Source: Adlercreutzia equolifaciens
GTDB taxonomy: Bacteria; Actinomycetota; Coriobacteriia; Coriobacteriales; Eggerthellaceae
Assembly (NCBI RefSeq): GCF_029076695.1
Contig: NZ_JARFIK010000001.1
Coordinates: forward strand, 124,001-188,000
Length of the DNA: 64,000 nucleotides
Reading direction: 5' to 3'
In this document: positions 14,500 through 28,000 of the stretch, piece by piece
How the letters are laid out: each line of letters opens with the position of its first letter
How positions within the stretch are numbered: the stretch's first letter is position 1
Notes under the pieces: generated by a model
Seen by the model: the letters and a program-made list of their open reading frames with translations, nothing else
What the model was told of the DNA's origin: nothing
Databases searched by the model: none
Position numbers and translations under genes: made by a program

Positions 14500-15846
14500 C
14501 TACTCCTCTTTCTCGCTATCAACGGGCACCAGGGCATCGGTGTAGAGATACCAGCGCCCATCGACCTGTACGGCCGTGTAGGGCGTCACTTTGTGGTACA
14601 GGCCCTCATCGTCGACATTCTCGCTTTGGTAGTCCGAGGGATAGTTGGCCGTAACCGCCTCGATTTTGTATGCCTTCGTGATGGTCAGGTCCAGCCCTGC
14701 CAGCTGGTACTGACGCTCCATGCGCTCGATGGTGCGCGCCGAGCACTTCTTGCCGCGCTCGAGCTTGAACGACCAGGTCCCGGCATAATTGCCGAACTGG
14801 CTGGCGTCACCGTCCTCGACGTTGCGCGCGTAGTCGGAAACCGTGGCATACCCAGCCTCGCGGGCCAGGGCCTCAGCGTAGGCGGGCACCATAAAGTCAA
14901 GCTCGTCGATGGCCAACAGGCGCATGGAGGTATGGGAGAAATTCTCGCCCAGGGCATCGAAGAGCGGCGTTTCCAGAGCAGCTACCAGCTTCTTGGCGGA
15001 TCCGAAGCCCGTTTCCACCGCCGGTTCCTGCTCCTGGGCTTCGCCCTGATCGCCCTCGGCCGGGACGTTTGCGTCTCCTTCGTTCGCCTCGGGCGTCTCG
15101 CCCGCGGCACCATCGGCGCCTGTGCCATCCTGCTCAGAGGCGTTATCGGCGGGAGCCTCGGCAGCCGGGGCTTGCTTTAGACCCAGCGACTCCATGAGAG
15201 GATCTGCCAAGGTAAAGGCGCCCACCGCGCCCACCAGCAGGGCCGCCACGGCAATGCCCACCACAGCGGGGGCGGCTACTCGGCCTTTGCCGTTTTGCGC
15301 CGAACCAGCCCGCGCGGGCACGTACACGCCGCTCGAAGCGGCGTTCCGGAAGGCCTCCTTGGAAAGCGGTTGGGTGGCGGGCAATACGGGACCGGGGCCC
15401 AGGTCGGTTTCGAAGACGTCTTCCTCGAAGGCCTCGTCGTCAGCATCGTCCTCGGTCGTCTCCTCGGCGTCGTCGCCCTCTTTGGACTCCTCCACCTCTG
15501 CATCGGCTTCGGCGGCCGCAACGTCAGCGACCTCATCCATCTCCTCAACCTCTGCGTCGGCATCCGACGCCGCATCATCAGAGGCCGCTTCTCCACTCGT
15601 AGCGCCCTCAGGCTCGGCTTCCTCTTCGGAACGGGGCTCTTCGGCGTCTTCTTCATCCCACAGCGTAGCGGCGCCGTAGAAATTCCAATGGGGGACGACG
15701 AAATACGGGGCGCCCTCACCGTCGTCGGGCATCCAACCGTCTTCTTCGAAATCGGGGCGATCGCCGATGTACACCAGCTTTTTGCCGCAATAGCCGCAAA
15801 AGGTCGATTCGTCGGGAATCTCTTTCCCGCAAAAGCTGCAATACAC
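14500..15846 (-). CDS. Zinc-ribbon single-pass membrane protein (first of pair)
   Basis: 448 residues, same architecture as the next gene: zinc ribbon (C3, C6, C17, C20), long acidic linker, one transmembrane helix (about 192-217), an Ala/Glu/Asp-rich spacer and an external C-terminal domain that closes with VQVDGRWYLYTDALVP. I chose GTG 15844-15846 as start, not the GTG three codons earlier. GAAGAGG then sits 8 bases upstream, and the first residues (MYCSFCG) line up exactly with the paralogue's MNCQYCG, including identical cysteine spacing. The external domains of the two proteins are only faintly alike, although both end in a DGRWYL/QDRWYLL strand. Function unknown. Confidence 0.8.
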   Translation of the reverse strand: MYCSFCGKEIPDESTFCGYCGKKLVYIGDRPDFEEDGWMPDDGEGAPYFVVPHWNFYGAATLWDEEDAEEPRSEEEAEPEGATSGEAASDDAASDADAEVEEMDEVADVAAAEADAEVEESKEGDDAEETTEDDADDEAFEEDVFETDLGPGPVLPATQPLSKEAFRNAASSGVYVPARAGSAQNGKGRVAAPAVVGIAVAALLVGAVGAFTLADPLMESLGLKQAPAAEAPADNASEQDGTGADGAAGETPEANEGDANVPAEGDQGEAQEQEPAVETGFGSAKKLVAALETPLFDALGENFSHTSMRLLAIDELDFMVPAYAEALAREAGYATVSDYARNVEDGDASQFGNYAGTWSFKLERGKKCSARTIERMERQYQLAGLDLTITKAYKIEAVTANYPSDYQSENVDDEGLYHKVTPYTAVQVDGRWYLYTDALVPVDSEKEE

Positions 15847-15884
15847 CGTCGGCACCTCTTCCCAGCCCGTCGAAGGCTCTGCGC

Positions 15885-15913
15885 GTTATATATGACCAGA
15901 ATAGCGTAAATAA
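15885..15913 (-). promoter_or_regulatory. Possible promoter of the zinc-ribbon operon
   Basis: On the minus strand TTATTT (15908-15913) and TATAAC (15885-15890) lie 17 bp apart in a short AT-rich patch. The -35 is poor, so this is tentative. Confidence 0.3.
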
Positions 15914-16001
15914 GCATCATTGTGCGGGCAGGTTCGGCGTATCCACCGTCTCTCTGGTATTGACGGCACGTTATCCCTCCTCATGGCACGGTTCTGACAC
16001 A

Positions 16002-16033
16002 CGAAGGGCCCGGAGTTTCCTCCGGGCCCTTCG
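16002..16033 (-). terminator. Hairpin terminator after the giant surface-protein gene
   Basis: A 14-bp perfect stem (CGAAGGGCCCGGAG and its complement) with a TTTC loop (GAAA on the minus strand), 37 bp downstream of the giant gene's stop codon. The T-run is weak on both strands, so efficiency is uncertain. Confidence 0.65.
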
Positions 16034-16069
16034 AAGAAGCCAGCGTCTACGGTGCAGCTAAACGGTAGC

Positions 16070-19000
16070 CTACACCGTCACGTCAACAGTGCCCAAGCCC
16101 TGCTCTTCCTCCCTGCGACGGCTCAGCAGCGACAGCAGCAGCATGATGGCGGCGAAGCCGGCAATCACGCCCAGAATCAGACGCAGCAGCGTAGTGGTGT
16201 CGCCGGTCTGAGGCAGCAGACGCTTCAGGATGTTGGTCTGCCAATCGGTGGTAGTCACCTTGGTGAGCCAACCCTCCTGGGGCTCGAAGCCCGGATCGAC
16301 GGCGCGGCCGGCAGCACGGGTCCAATCGTACGCCTCCTGAGCCTGGAAGACCAAGCCGTAAGCATTGGCCGCCGGCAGGGTACGCACCACCGTCAGAGGC
16401 TCGGTGATACCCACCGTGGCCTCGGCCTCCTGGCCGCGCAGGTTCAGGTGTGCCACGTCGTTGTCGCGGTTGTCGTTCTTCCCCGCGTTCAGGACGGTCC
16501 ACTCGGTCTCGTCCGGCTTCACGATGCGCACGCGGTAGCTATAGGGACGGCCGTACTCGTCCGTCACCGGCAGCTCGCCGAAGAGGTAGGAGCCCTGCAG
16601 GTCGGTGGTCGTAGTGGCCACGTCCTCCCACACGCCCTCGGACAGAATGCCGTCGTCCTCGGCGCGATCCAGACCGGCGCGCGGATCCTCCTCATCGAAG
16701 GCCACCAGCTTCTGGCGCTCGTCGGCCGTCATGGTGGCAATCTGAGCCTCGGCTTCCAGGTCCTCGAGGACCCACTGGATGTCGTCATAGCGACCGGCGC
16801 CAGTGAGCGGGTTGCCCTCGGCGTCCAGATCGCTGCCGGCGGCGCCATCGGTGGCGCGGCTCATCCAGCCGGTCTCCAGGGCGTCGGCGAAGGAGCCCAC
16901 CGAGCGCTCGAGCACCAGCTCCTTGCCCACCAAAAGCTCGTCGTCGTTGGCCTGCAGACCGTCGCCGTCGGCGTCGATCCACACGTGGCCGCCCACCTCC
17001 ACGGTGTCGAAGGGCACGAGGCCCGCATCGTTGAAGGTGCTGTCCTGAGCCTCCATGGTGGACCAGGCCGTGCCCTCGGGGCCCTCGGCCGCCAAGGCGT
17101 TCAGGCTCTCCATGGGCTGGGCCAGCACAATCAGGCCGCCCACGGCCAGAGCACCCTCGGGCACCAGGCGCGTCGTGGCCTCGTCCAGATCGGAGTCGAC
17201 GGCGGTGTTGTCGCCGCTGTCGCGCTTGGCCACGGCGAAGTTGCTCGGAATGTCCGTGACGTTCACGCGGTAGCCGTACACCACGTCGCGCTGGACATTG
17301 CCGACCACCTGCACGCCGGCCACTTCCAGATCCTCGAAGGCGTAGGAGCCCTGCGGGCGCGTAACCGTCTGGCCCTGCTTCGCGGCTTCGAAGGCCGTGG
17401 TGGTCACCATCTGGCAGGTGCGCTCCTGCTTGCCCTCCGGCAGGTACACCAAGGCGTTGCCCGGGCGGGTCACCGAGCCGTTGGCGTCTACCGCGCGGTT
17501 GAAGGCCGCATCGAACACCCAGGTGTTCGTATCGGTGTTGAACCAGTAGCGGGTCAGCTGCACCGTGGCGCCGACGATGCCCTCTTCGTCATCCTCGCGG
17601 ATGCCGTTGTTGTTGGCATCGTTCCAGACAATACCGGAGATAGAGCCGCGCTCGGGCGTATCGAAGCTGCTGCCCGGATAGGTCTCCTCCTTCTTGTCGC
17701 CCTTGGAGCCGGCGTCCATATTGGCACCGATCGGGGCGGGCACGTCCAAGGCCACCTGCTTAGTGGCGCTTGCCTCATCAGCGGCCCACACGTCCAGCGC
17801 CGCCGCACCGCTCATCCAGGTGGCGTTCAGGTCGTACTGAGAACCGTAGACCGAGCCCTCTTCGTTGGTGCTCTCGCGGTTCAGGTACACGTAGCCGTCG
17901 TTGATAGTCATACCCTTCTGGTACGTGATGGCCTGACGCAACGTGAGCGTGCCTTCCTCATTGCGGGTCACGTCGGAGTCGTTGCCCGCGGGGCGGCCCG
18001 TCACGTTGAAGATGGTCTCTTCGTAGTCAAGGGTGGGGTCGTCGCCCGAGAACTCCGCCATGTAGGCGATGTAGCGCACCGGGATGACCTCGTCAGTGGC
18101 TCCGGGGGTGTTGTAATCCACCAAAGCGCCGTCCTTGTCCCGCTGCAGGAAGACCTGCAGATCCTTGAACTCGTATACGCCGTTGGATTTCGTCACATCC
18201 GACTGAGACCCCGGAGGAGCCGGCGGCAGAATCTTCTGAGCACCACTGCCATCTTCGGGCTCGTAGCCGTTGGCCGCACCCTGCACCTTGGGGAGCGTCT
18301 TCAGTATCTGGGCCTGGCCGTCCACCTGTTCCTGGTACAACGTATGCTCCGCGATGCTGGGCGCCTTGCCCTCGCCATCGCCTTCGTCCGTGCCCTCTTC
18401 GTCTTCCACGGCCGGGATGTCCTCGCCATCGAAGAGCGGCACGGCCGCCGAGCGCATCAGACCGAACAGCAGGGCCATGCCCTCGATCGACTCGCCTTCC
18501 ACATTCTCGCCGTTGTCGGAACCGGCCTCGGAGCTTTCGTCACTGCCGCCCTCGGTGCTGTCTGCACCTTCCTCGGAGCCTTCACCGTTGCCGGTGCCAG
18601 AGCCAGCATTCTCGTTGCCGTCACCGTTATCGCCGTCCGTGTTGCCGCCGTTGTCGCCCTCGGCGCCGTTATCGCCCTCGTCGGGCTCCACCGAGGCCGG
18701 GCCCAGCGACAGCACCAGGCTCACCTTGTCGCCCAAGAGCATCGTGGCCTCAGCCGCAGGTTCGGTGCGCAGCACCATGCCAGCCTCGACGGTCTCGTCG
18801 TGCTCCTCCGCAGGAGCCTCATCGCTCACAACCAAGCCAAGCTCTTCCAGGGCAGCCTTCGCATCCTCGGGGCTCAAGCCCGTCACATCAGGCACGACCA
18901 CTTCCGGACGCGGCCCCGTGGAAACCACCAGGGTCACCGACAGAGCAGGTCGACCAATGCTGCCAGCCGCCGGGGTCATGCGCACCACAGCACCGGCGGG

Positions 19001-22000
19001 CACAGTTTCGGAGTACTCCTCGACAGTGCTCACCACCAGACCCAGCGCCTCAAGTTCAGCCTGAGCGTCCTCAACCTTCTTGGACAACACACTGGGAATA
19101 TCGAACTCGTCAAAGGCGCGCACACGAGCCACCAGCTTGTAATGGGTGTGCTGGCTCAGGCCCGCGATAGTCACCATGCCAGCGCCGTCTTTATGGAACC
19201 AGGACTCACCCGGCAGGTTGTCGATTTGGTCATCCGTGTAGTCTTTAGGAACCGCGGCATACTCCCAGCCGTTCCACTCTTCCATAGTCTCGATGCCCTC
19301 GAAATCCGGACGGTCGGCCAGGCCGTTCCACCACAGAGGCTTCTCAGCAAAGGTGATCTTCGTAGCAGCCGCCACCACAGGGCCCTGAGCAAACACCACG
19401 TTCTCGAGCTTCGACTCGCCCTTAGTGGCCACAAAGGTGGGCTTGGCACTCTCGAGATAGTTGCCGCTGGAGCCCATCTGGCGGCACACCAGGCTATACT
19501 CGGTATTGGGCTTGATGGACAGCGTGTAGGTCACCACGGGCTTCTCGGGCTCGGGCTCGGGCTCGGTCACTTCACCGTCGCCGCCCTCAGAGCCGTCGCC
19601 GCCCTCGGCGCCGTCGCCTTCGGAACCATCGCCCTCGGAGTCGCCGCCCTCGGTGCCCTCGTCGCCTTCTTCTTTATTTCCTCCCACCGTCACGGTCATG
19701 CCATCGATGAACATGCCGGCCTCGCCAGGCCACGGGAAGACAGTCTCGTAGTCGACGTGCGGGTCGTCCGCCTTCGTGAACCAAATGCTCACCGGATTAC
19801 CGTCGGCATCGACGAAGCCCCCGATCTTGTACTCAGTATTGGCCAAAACGGTGCTTACCTTCACCGAGTTCTCTGTAGCAGTCACATGACCCACTTCTGG
19901 GTTTTTAGTGCCATCGCCAAAGTCAGGATTGAATACCCACTTGTTGGTTTTCGGATCCAGATACTCCTGGGTCAGGTAAACGTACTGTCCAGGCATGGGC
20001 GCTTCCATGCCGGTCACCGAAGTGGGCTTCTTTGTTGCTTCGCCGTCCTCGCCGTCCTCGGGATCGTCCAGCGGTACGGTGTAGTTGCGGATACCGTCAT
20101 TGTTGTCGTCGACCCACACCACACCGGACAAGCTCGCCGTGCCGAAGGGACCGAAGCCGGCATTCATGTTCTCGGCGTTGCGAATAGTGGACAGGTCGAA
20201 CTCCAGGCCGTTGGCATTCACGTAGTACGTCGGATCGGTAGCACCCACGGCGTCCTCGTCGGTCGTCGCCTGATCAGCCAGTACCAAGCGGCCATCCAAT
20301 ACCGACAGGTTCTCGCCCTGGTTGTTCACCTGGTTAGTCGTAATGACGTAGCGGTTGTCAGCATAGCCAGGCTTGTTGGCCAAGCGCTCGTTCAAGGTCT
20401 CATTATCCTTGGTGCGATGCACCTTGGAGGCAGCCAGCGGAGCCGGCGATTCCTCGCTACCGTCACCCATTAGACGGGTCACCGGCAGACCCACCACTGT
20501 GGTGTCCTTTTCATCCACCTCCGAGTCTTCTTCGGCTTTGCCATCCAAATTCTCTCTGGCCTCGCCCTCTACCTCGAGCGTGTAGCCAAGCAGATACCAC
20601 TCATCGAAGTTGTCGGTCACCAGTACATCGCGGTCACCGCCCTTATCATCCTGCCAGGTACCCTCATTGCCCGTCTTCACGTGGCGCGTAGCCGCCGGCA
20701 GGTTCTTGAAAGCGTAGTGGCCGTCCTCGTCCGTGAGCGTCGTTTCCACGCCCTCGTCTTCAGCCACCCACTCGTAGTGATAGCCCTCGAGCAGCTCGCC
20801 AGCCACCGTAAGCGCCGCGACAACGCCGGAGGAACCGGGCAGTTCGCCCTCGGCCGCCGTGTGATCATCGCTGTCGCACTTGCAATCCTCGTCCTTCACC
20901 AACTGCAGGCCCCAAGCGCGCAGATAGACGCGCTTGTTCTTCAGCGGCTCATCGTTCTCGTCGGCAACGCCGTCGTAGTTGCTATCCCGGAACACCACGC
21001 CCTCGATGGTGCCCGCCTTGCGCTTCAGCAGTGCCGCGTCATTATAGCCACAGTCGATACCGGCAGCCACGTCATACAGCTCAGCGCCGCCCGCTGCCGG
21101 CTCGTCGTCCAGAGCCTGGACCGTAGCCGCCATCGTTGTGGCCAGAACGCTTGCAACGCCCACGGACAGGGTGCGCAGCATCGGCGTGCTCGCCGCCGTC
21201 TCGGCGCCCGGCTCAACCTGAATCTCATCGCGCGCCATCAGACCCTTATCCTGGTTGTCGTTGTTGGAGGCAATGCCTTCCACGATGTTGCTCGTGGCCG
21301 AAGTCTCGTCGGCACGCTTCACCAAAACGTCGACCTCCCGGTCCTTCATGAGGTTGGCCGTCGTGTTGATAAGGTCGGAGTCCTGGGTGAAATCGTCTTT
21401 CTGCTGGTACTTCGCAATCATCCAGGCACGCTGACGGTAGCCGGCATCGGTATAGCGCACTCGGTAGCCATACACCTTGCGATCGCCATTGTCGTCGATG
21501 TAGTAGGCCGGCAGGTTCTCGAAGCGATACACACCGTCCTGCACCTCGCCATCGGGGCCCTCCTGGGTCTGCGTCCGCTGAACGTGGCGGCTGTCGCCTT
21601 CCCATGTCGTGGCCGGACTCGTCTCGTAGTCCTCCCACGTTCCGCCCTCGCCTGTCTCCCAAGTGGGATCCTGCATCCAGAGGCCGTCCTCGCCGGGCAC
21701 GTAGCGCTCCAGGGTCACGCGGGCCTCGTTGATGCCCTCCTCGCCCTCGGTCTGAACACCGTCGTTGTTCTCGTCGTTCCAGAACACGCCGACAATGTCC
21801 TGGCGCGGCGGAGCCAGCTCGCCTACGTCGCCGCCGTCCACAATGCGCTCGATGAACTGGTCGTCATCGTCTTTTTCGCCCATGGTTCCCTCGCGCGCCA
21901 ACAGCCAGTCGTACTGGAGCGCCTGGCCATAGCCGGCAAGATCCTCCAGGCCCACCGCCACCTCGCTGGCGGGAAGCGCCACTTGGGACTCTTTCTTCAG

Positions 22001-25000
22001 GGTCTTGCCCGTCACCGAATTGACGTTGGTATACACCGTATCGGTGGTGTCCGCGAGGATGATCTGGCCGCTATTGGCACGTGTCAGCTTGTGCTCCACG
22101 CCCTGCGCGTCGCGATAGGTTTCGCGGCCCTCGATGGCAATGCCCATAGCCGTGTGGTTGCCCTTCAGCGACGCGACGTCGGCATCCACCATTTCGTTGT
22201 CGTCGACATGGTAGCGCGTCAGCAGCCAGGGAACGTCTTCGGTAGAGCCATCGGACATTTCGTCCTGCTCGACAATGGTGTCTCGCAAGGCCACGCGATA
22301 AGCAGCCAGATAGTGCGTACCGTCCGAAGCCGTATACGCGGTGGGCAGTTCATTGAAGCGATAGGATCCGTCAGCGCCGGTGGTCTGAGCGATGACGCCG
22401 CCCCCGACCGCCGTAGCCTTATGAGCCGCTCCGTCATCGTCTTTCACCACGGACGCACTGAGTACCGGCTTCGTGCGCAAGTCGCTGCCGAAGGATTTGT
22501 TCTGAACCCACTTGCCCGTCGGCGCGCCGTCTTCGGTTGTAGGACCAGGTACCCAATACCACTGTGTCAGCAGTACCGTCTGGTCGGGCAGGCCAGGCTC
22601 GCAGGGCGAGAACGTACCGTCGGCCTCAGCGAACTTCTGCGCCGCGTCGGGATCATAGGCCTCGCTCTCGGGATCGGTCGTCTCGGGCTTCTCATCGGCA
22701 AGACGATAGGTGCCGTCGCCGGTCATCGCCTGAACGCCGTCATAATTGTCATCGCGCCAGACGCGACCCGCCACGCTGGAACGCGGCACCTCAACCAGGC
22801 CCGCATCCCAATGCCAGATAGGATCGGCGGTCGTCGCCAGGTCGTAGCGTATGGTCATTTCACGACCAGTCAGAGAACCGGGAAGCTTGCCAGCCACACT
22901 GCGCACGGTGTCTTCGGAGACCCCGTCCGGCAGAGCCCCTGAAGCACTCTCGAGCTCCTTCGCAACCACAATCATGGAGTCCACCGACACGTCCTGATCC
23001 ACGGTCAGGCCATCCTCGTTCAGATAATAGCCCGCAGCGTTAGCGGACTTGCTGTGGGCGTTGCCCGTCTCGTCAACCCACTCCCACTTCTTGCCGTCGG
23101 CAGAGAGGGACAGATCGATCATGGCGCCCAAACGGGTGGTCTGCGCAATGCGATTGTCATCGCGGTCCACGAACCACCAGGCACCACTCGCGCGGTCAAA
23201 GGCCACGCTCTCGGTACCGGTAGCCTTGCCCGCTGCAACCTGATCTTTCAGGTTCGTCGGATCGAAAGTGGCCCACGTGGCATTCACGGAATCGTAGCGA
23301 ATGTACTCATCGCCGCTATTCATATCATAGTTGCCCGGGAAGATGCTGTTCGTCACCGCGAAGCTGGCATCCGAATCGAGCTCGTCATCCACCGCCGTTT
23401 CTTGGCCAAGCAGCGCCGAGGAGCGGAAGGGGCTATGGACGGTCAGCGCCCAGTCGCGCGCATGGGTTGCCAGCGTAGCGCGATCGATGCGCAAGCGATA
23501 GCCAGCCAGGAACTTCAGCTTCTCTTCCTCGCTCTTATTGGAGTTGTCCAGCGGGTCGGTAACATAGGTGGAAACACCCTTGAACACATACTGGCCCGAA
23601 GGAGTGGTGGTCTCCACTGTGGTCTTGGGCTGCTTGGCAGAGGGCACAGCCTCCCAGGCACCATCGGCCGAAGGTGCCACCGTCGGATCGGCCTGCATGG
23701 CCTCGTAGTTGCTCGGCTTCCACCAGTACTGCTCCAGCATCACCTTCATCGAGCCAATGCCCTCTTCGCTCATACCCTGAGCGCCGTCGTAGTTGGCATC
23801 ATTCCAGATATAGTTGCCCAAATAGCCCTTGGTGCCATCCACCCAGCCCAAAGCGAACTTGCGCTGAACCTGATAGCCCTCGTTGGCGTTGCCGGGAACC
23901 TCGAGCAGCATAACGCCGTTCTCGTCCACGGGAACCTTCGACATGAAGGGCTTCGTGCGTGCCACGCCCTGCTCAAGGCGCAAGTCGTTGTCCCACACGC
24001 CCGTCTGCCACTTCTTGGCAGCCCCATTCCAGGTAATGGTCGGATAAGTCAAAGCACTGTCATCCCACGCGTAGATAGTCGGCTTCAAGAGGCGCTGGCG
24101 AGTGTCCTCGGCCACAATGATGTACTGCTTGTCGGGCACAAGTGTCCAAGAGAAGTTGCCATCGGCACCCGTGACAATTGTCGCGTCGTTGCCATCGGCG
24201 TCCTTCGCCGGCACCACGCCGTTCTTCCACTGGCCATCTTCAGGATCAAGGCCCCATCCGTAGCGGTCGGTCTCGGCGCCAGTAACCGGATCCGTGATCT
24301 TCTCATACTCGAACAGGGTGACCTTCATGTTGGCCAGGCGCAGCTCCTTGTTGGCCTTGCCAGAATTCATGGCGTCGATCGGATCAGCCAGATCCAGGTC
24401 CACTCCGTAGGTGTCGAGCACACCATTGATGTCGGCCGGATCCTCCTCGGTGTAGGGAACCTCCGGGTTCTCCGGGTTCTCCTGCATATCGTCACGGAAC
24501 ACCGTGCCCGTGTAGGTAACGGGACGGGCAATGCCCACGTCGTAACTCGTGGCCGCAGCGTCATAGGCGGCATGAACCGGATCCCACTCGCCTGCCTTGA
24601 ACTTATCCGGATCGTACTCCACGGCCTTAACCTCGAAAGCGGCACTCGTGGCCACGAGCTTGTTGTTAGAGCGATCGATGGTCATGGCCACGTCGGGCTC
24701 ACCATCGCCATCCTCATCGGGACCAATGCTCTTCGTAGTCAGAGCGTAAGTCTTGTACTCTTCGGGGAAGGTGAAGCGCAAGCGATACTTGCCCGGCTCA
24801 AGGCTCGAGAAGATGTAGTAGCCGTCGTTGTCATAGTAGTCGCTCTCCGTCGTATAGGTATAGGGAGCACCACCCGTGGCGGCCGTATAGCTCTCCGTCT
24901 CGTTGAGCACCGGCGCGCCCGTTACCGGGTTGCCCTCGACCCAACGCTCTTCATTGTTCGTTTTTTCGTCGCACACGCGCACAGCCACTACGCCATCGCG

Positions 25001-28000
25001 GTTCACCGGGTTGCCGTATTCATTGAGCAGCTCGATATACACACCGTTTACGCCCGGATCTTCGACCTCGCCGTCGAAGTCGACGTCGCGGTAAAGCGTC
25101 TTAACATCCTGCGGAGCGCCCGTGCTATCAATGTAGCGGTACAGCGGCTTCATGGAGTTGAAGTCCTCCAGCGACGGCTCCGTCACCTGGTCCACCACCG
25201 TGAAGCTCTTCTCGGTGGCCAACATGGAGCGGCCGTTCGAGCCCGTGTGGTACGTAGTCTTGCGCTGGACGCGATCGAGTACGTTGATCGGAACCCCGTT
25301 GGCATCCAATGCGATATCAGCGCTGTATTGCGGGTTGCCTTTGCGATCGAGCGGAACCCGACGCCCGTAGCCATCGAGGCCCACAAGCGTGCCCTCAGCG
25401 TCGTCCAGGTCAGTGTTCCAGTTCGGATCGATCCACACGTAATCGCCAATGTAGCCCTTGTTGTCCGGTGCGTCGATAAAGGTACCGGCCAGATGGGTCT
25501 CGATGAACGAGCGGTTGGTGTCGCGGGTGCCGTCACGGGTGATGCGCTGAGCGAAGGAGTTCCACTGGGTCACTTCCGCCAGGCGCGCCGCCGCATCAGC
25601 GTTGTTGGCGTCCTCGTCCAGATTCATGTCGAAGTCCGGGATGCCGGTGATGTTGCCGTTGTACTTCGGCAGGTTCAGCGGCGCCCGCATGTCCACCGTC
25701 AGGCGAATCCAGCCCAGGGCGGACAGGTACATCTTCTGGTCAATCACCTTGGTCCAGATGAACTGGATGCCCTTCAGCAGCTCCGCCTCTTCCTCGGGGT
25801 TATTCTGAATGTAGTTGCGCAGGTCGTTGATATTCACCATACCGATGGATTCCATCATCTCGTCGCTGGCGCTCTTGGTGTCCATCCAGTTCTGAATGAG
25901 GCGGTTCACCGAGCTCTCCCCCAGCGGATAGGTGGGATGCGCGATGCCGATGACGGTGGGATTCTCCGTGTCGTCCAAGCCGGTCTTCAAGGTCACGCTG
26001 CCGTTGGCGTCCACCTTGTAAGTGAGGGCACCCTGGGAGAGACGGGTGATAGAGCTGCCGTCGCGGCTAATGGCGAACGGGCCTACCCAGCAGCTGGCAC
26101 GCTCGTCGTCCAGCGGGATGATGCGCCCTTCGGGGTTCGCGAGGTCCTTCGGGTCGAAGCGCATCAGCTGGATGGAATCCAGGTCGGTCACCCAACCGGA
26201 CCAAGTGCTGGAGCGCTGCTGCTTACGGATATTCAGCATGTCGTTCTCGTAGGGCAACACGTTCAGGAACTGGGTCCAGATGTTGCCCGTGGCGGACTCC
26301 TCACTGGTACCGGTATTCACCGCACTCATGGTGTAGGTGTAGCCGGTACCCTCCGGAACGGCAGCCGGGCCGTCGCCGTCCTTAGTCTTCAGAGAGTCGA
26401 GAATGGTCGTCGAAGTGTGCTTCTGGGCGATGTTCTCGTTGCTCTTGAAGCCTACGGCGGTCAGCTGGTGGGCAATCTGCTTCTGGTCGTTCTGGCCGTC
26501 CAGGTTCACGTCGCGGTCGTCGCGGATGAGCGACACGCGGTCGGTGGTATCCTGGTTCGCCGGCACGTAGCCGTTGAAGTTGCCTTCCTTGTAGCCGAAG
26601 GCGGTAGTGGTCAAAAGCTCCTGCGGGATAGAGGCGTCAGCATCGGGGCGGATAGGCATCAGCATCTCGATAACAATGCCCTGGCCCATGCCCAGGCGGC
26701 CGCGGGCGGTGTAATCGCCGTTGGCGCCGTGGCGTGTCTCGCCAGTGAAGCGCCAGTTGATGAACTTGCGGTTGTAGTTCACCTGCTTGATCTCGTTGCC
26801 GTCCTCGTCCTTCACAGACACCACGTTGCCGATCTTGTCCTCGACGCGCATGCCGCCATCGTCGTTGCGCACGACATGGTACAGCGAGGGATCGTTCAAC
26901 TGCGGCGTGGTGGAGGACACGGGCAGGGTGCTCTTAAAGTTCAGCTGGTCGTCGAAGGTGGCCACACGGTAGGTCCACACCGGTACCGCGTCGTTAATGG
27001 TCTCGGCGGTCTTCAGGGTAACGGACTTGGTGATGGGCTCCTGGCCCCAGATGCGATCACCGTTCTCATCCAGCAAGTAGCCCTGCTCGTCCACCTTCTT
27101 GCCGTCAGCATCAATATAGCCGCCCTGGCCGTCGGACTGAGGGTCGCCGTTGCCCTTCAGCTCCACCTCGTCGTAGAGGATCTCGCCGTCCTCCATCTCG
27201 TAGGTGTTCACGCGGATGGACTCACTGGAGAACTTGGAGTTCAGCGGGCAGTACACGCGGGTGGCCGGAATGGGCACGGGCGCGTCGTTGGGGCCCAGCT
27301 GCTTGCCGTCGGCATCGGTGTAGTTGCCCTCTGCATCGGTGTAGAACAGCGGACGGCCATTGTCGTCGGTGGCCTGGGCAATGTTGTTGTCCTTGTCGAG
27401 CACGTAGCCCGCCTCGACCTTTTGCCTGATGTCCTCAAGGGCGGTGGGGTCTACCAGACGGGACACCGAGCCCTCACGCAGGCGACCGTCGCGATCGATG
27501 TAGGAGCCCATGTACAGATCGGTCACCGCGTTGCCGTCCTCGTCGGTGTGACGGTACACGTACACCGTGGTCTTGGTGGCCTCGGTGTTGCCGAACACCC
27601 ACTTCTCGTAGGCACCCGCAGTGCCCTTCGCCACCGGCTGGATGGAACCGGCCACGAAGTCCGACATGCCGGGCGTGCCCTGCTCCTTCACAAACACGTA
27701 GTCGTTCTTGGTGTCGACCTCGATGCCAGTGCCCATGAGCCACGCAGAGGACAGGCTGCCCGTACCCGCCTGCGCTTCGGCCGGTGTCTTGGCGTCCACC
27801 GCATTCGACGGAATGTACTGGAAGCTATTCACATCCATACCGGCGGCGGCACCGAAACCCTCGATGAAGGGCAGCAGCATGGAGATCTGCGGGTTAGTGC
27901 AATAGTCAACCGACGGGCTGCCGCCCACGCCCAAGTACTTCAGCTGTGCCTTGTTCAGATTGTTCAGCGTGATGGTGAAGCGCATCATGCGAGAGTTATC

